In this document: piece by piece, positions 63,847-64,000 of the stretch
Layout of the letters: every line of letters begins with the position of its first letter
Position numbering within the stretch: position 1 is the first letter of the stretch
Source: Bradyrhizobium sp.
GTDB lineage: Bacteria > Pseudomonadota > Alphaproteobacteria > Rhizobiales > Xanthobacteraceae
Assembly (NCBI GenBank): GCA_028290305.1
Contig: JAQGKC010000146.1
Span: 34,586-98,585 of the forward strand
Length of the DNA: 64,000 nucleotides
Direction: 5' to 3'
The notes under the pieces: model-generated
Database searches by the model: none
Seen by the model: only the letters and a program-made list of their open reading frames with translations
Told to the model about the DNA's origin: nothing
Translations under genes and position numbers: made by a program

Positions 63847-64000
63847 GTGGGTCTCGGGTGCCCTAAAGAAAGCATACGGATATGGTACATTGATCGCATG
63901 TTGGTAGCCGGTTTGCAGCCCCGAACAAAGGCGGATGTGTGGTTCCCACGGCCGGAGGGCGGAAACCGGCCGAGATTCGCAGGAATTCCGACAACAAAAT

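Noticed and set aside
63898..64000. Plus-strand frame opening at 63898 and running off the window
   Set aside because: Only about 34 residues are visible and no motif is seen; it could be the start of a gene but cannot be supported here.

Overview
The window looks like the chromosome of a GC-rich alphaproteobacterium in or near Bradyrhizobium/Rhodopseudomonas (Nitrobacteraceae). The basis is the tolQ-tolR-tolA-tolB and yebC-ruvC-ruvA-ruvB-ybgC order, the zapA/6S RNA/fthC locus, the tkt-gap-pgk-fba cluster with a Calvin-type aldolase, an RcdA (DUF1465) protein, small DUF2852/DUF4164/DUF1192 proteins and many imperfect palindromic repeats of the kind scattered through bradyrhizobial genomes. 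The placement is inference from gene content and sequence style. I see no insertion sequence, prophage, CRISPR array, tRNA or rRNA gene.

Layout. 1-5 kb: a membrane PAS-GGDEF gene cut by the window edge, then the Tol operon on the minus strand. 5.3-21.6 kb: an accessory block of small stress, detoxification and regulator genes: DUF2852 with a TetR regulator, three DGPF/YCII proteins, a class C serine hydrolase, SnoaL-like proteins with a GST, HxlR, SDR, a DoxX-SRPBCC-VOC operon, an ECF42-type sigma factor coupled to a DGPF gene, a GhrA-like reductase, an ArsR-AHSA1 pair, and a TetR/GST/DUF1348 group. 21.7-26.5 kb: ybgC, a Tat metallophosphatase, ruvB, ruvA, ruvC, yebC. The accessory block therefore sits between ybgC and tolQ, which are neighbours in many proteobacteria. 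26.7-30 kb: two paralogous soluble chemoreceptors. 30.4-33 kb: ymdB-like, fthC, 6S RNA, zapA, DUF4164. 33-41.7 kb: tkt, gap, pgk, fba, a thiE-like gene, a SEL1-repeat protein and an inositol-phosphatase gene. 41.8-47.8 kb: an RND efflux pair, then a CFA-type methyltransferase coupled to a DUF1295 gene that has lost its middle. 48-50.3 kb: a MotA/ExbB-like and OmpA/MotB-like pair. 50.4-57.7 kb: GNAT, ABC exporter, rpmE, HxlR with a divergent membrane protein, rcdA, a low-complexity secreted protein, DUF1192 and a quinone oxidoreductase. 57.8-62.8 kb: two c-di-GMP enzymes and a DUF7662 protein. The window ends with galU.

The most interesting signal is regulatory. Four minus-strand promoters in the accessory block carry the same bipartite sequence TGTCGG-N14-GTTCGTC (17 nt between TGTCGG and CGTC). 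They lie before the DGPF-ECF42 operon, a second DGPF gene, the serine hydrolase and the DoxX-SRPBCC-VOC operon. This fits a self-controlled ECF42 regulon packed into about 10 kb. A TetR regulator appears to control itself and the DUF2852 gene through two 19-bp palindromes of the form ATGTRAA-N5-TTTACAT, and two HxlR genes each have an inverted repeat with GTTGC/GCAAC-type ends in their upstream regions.
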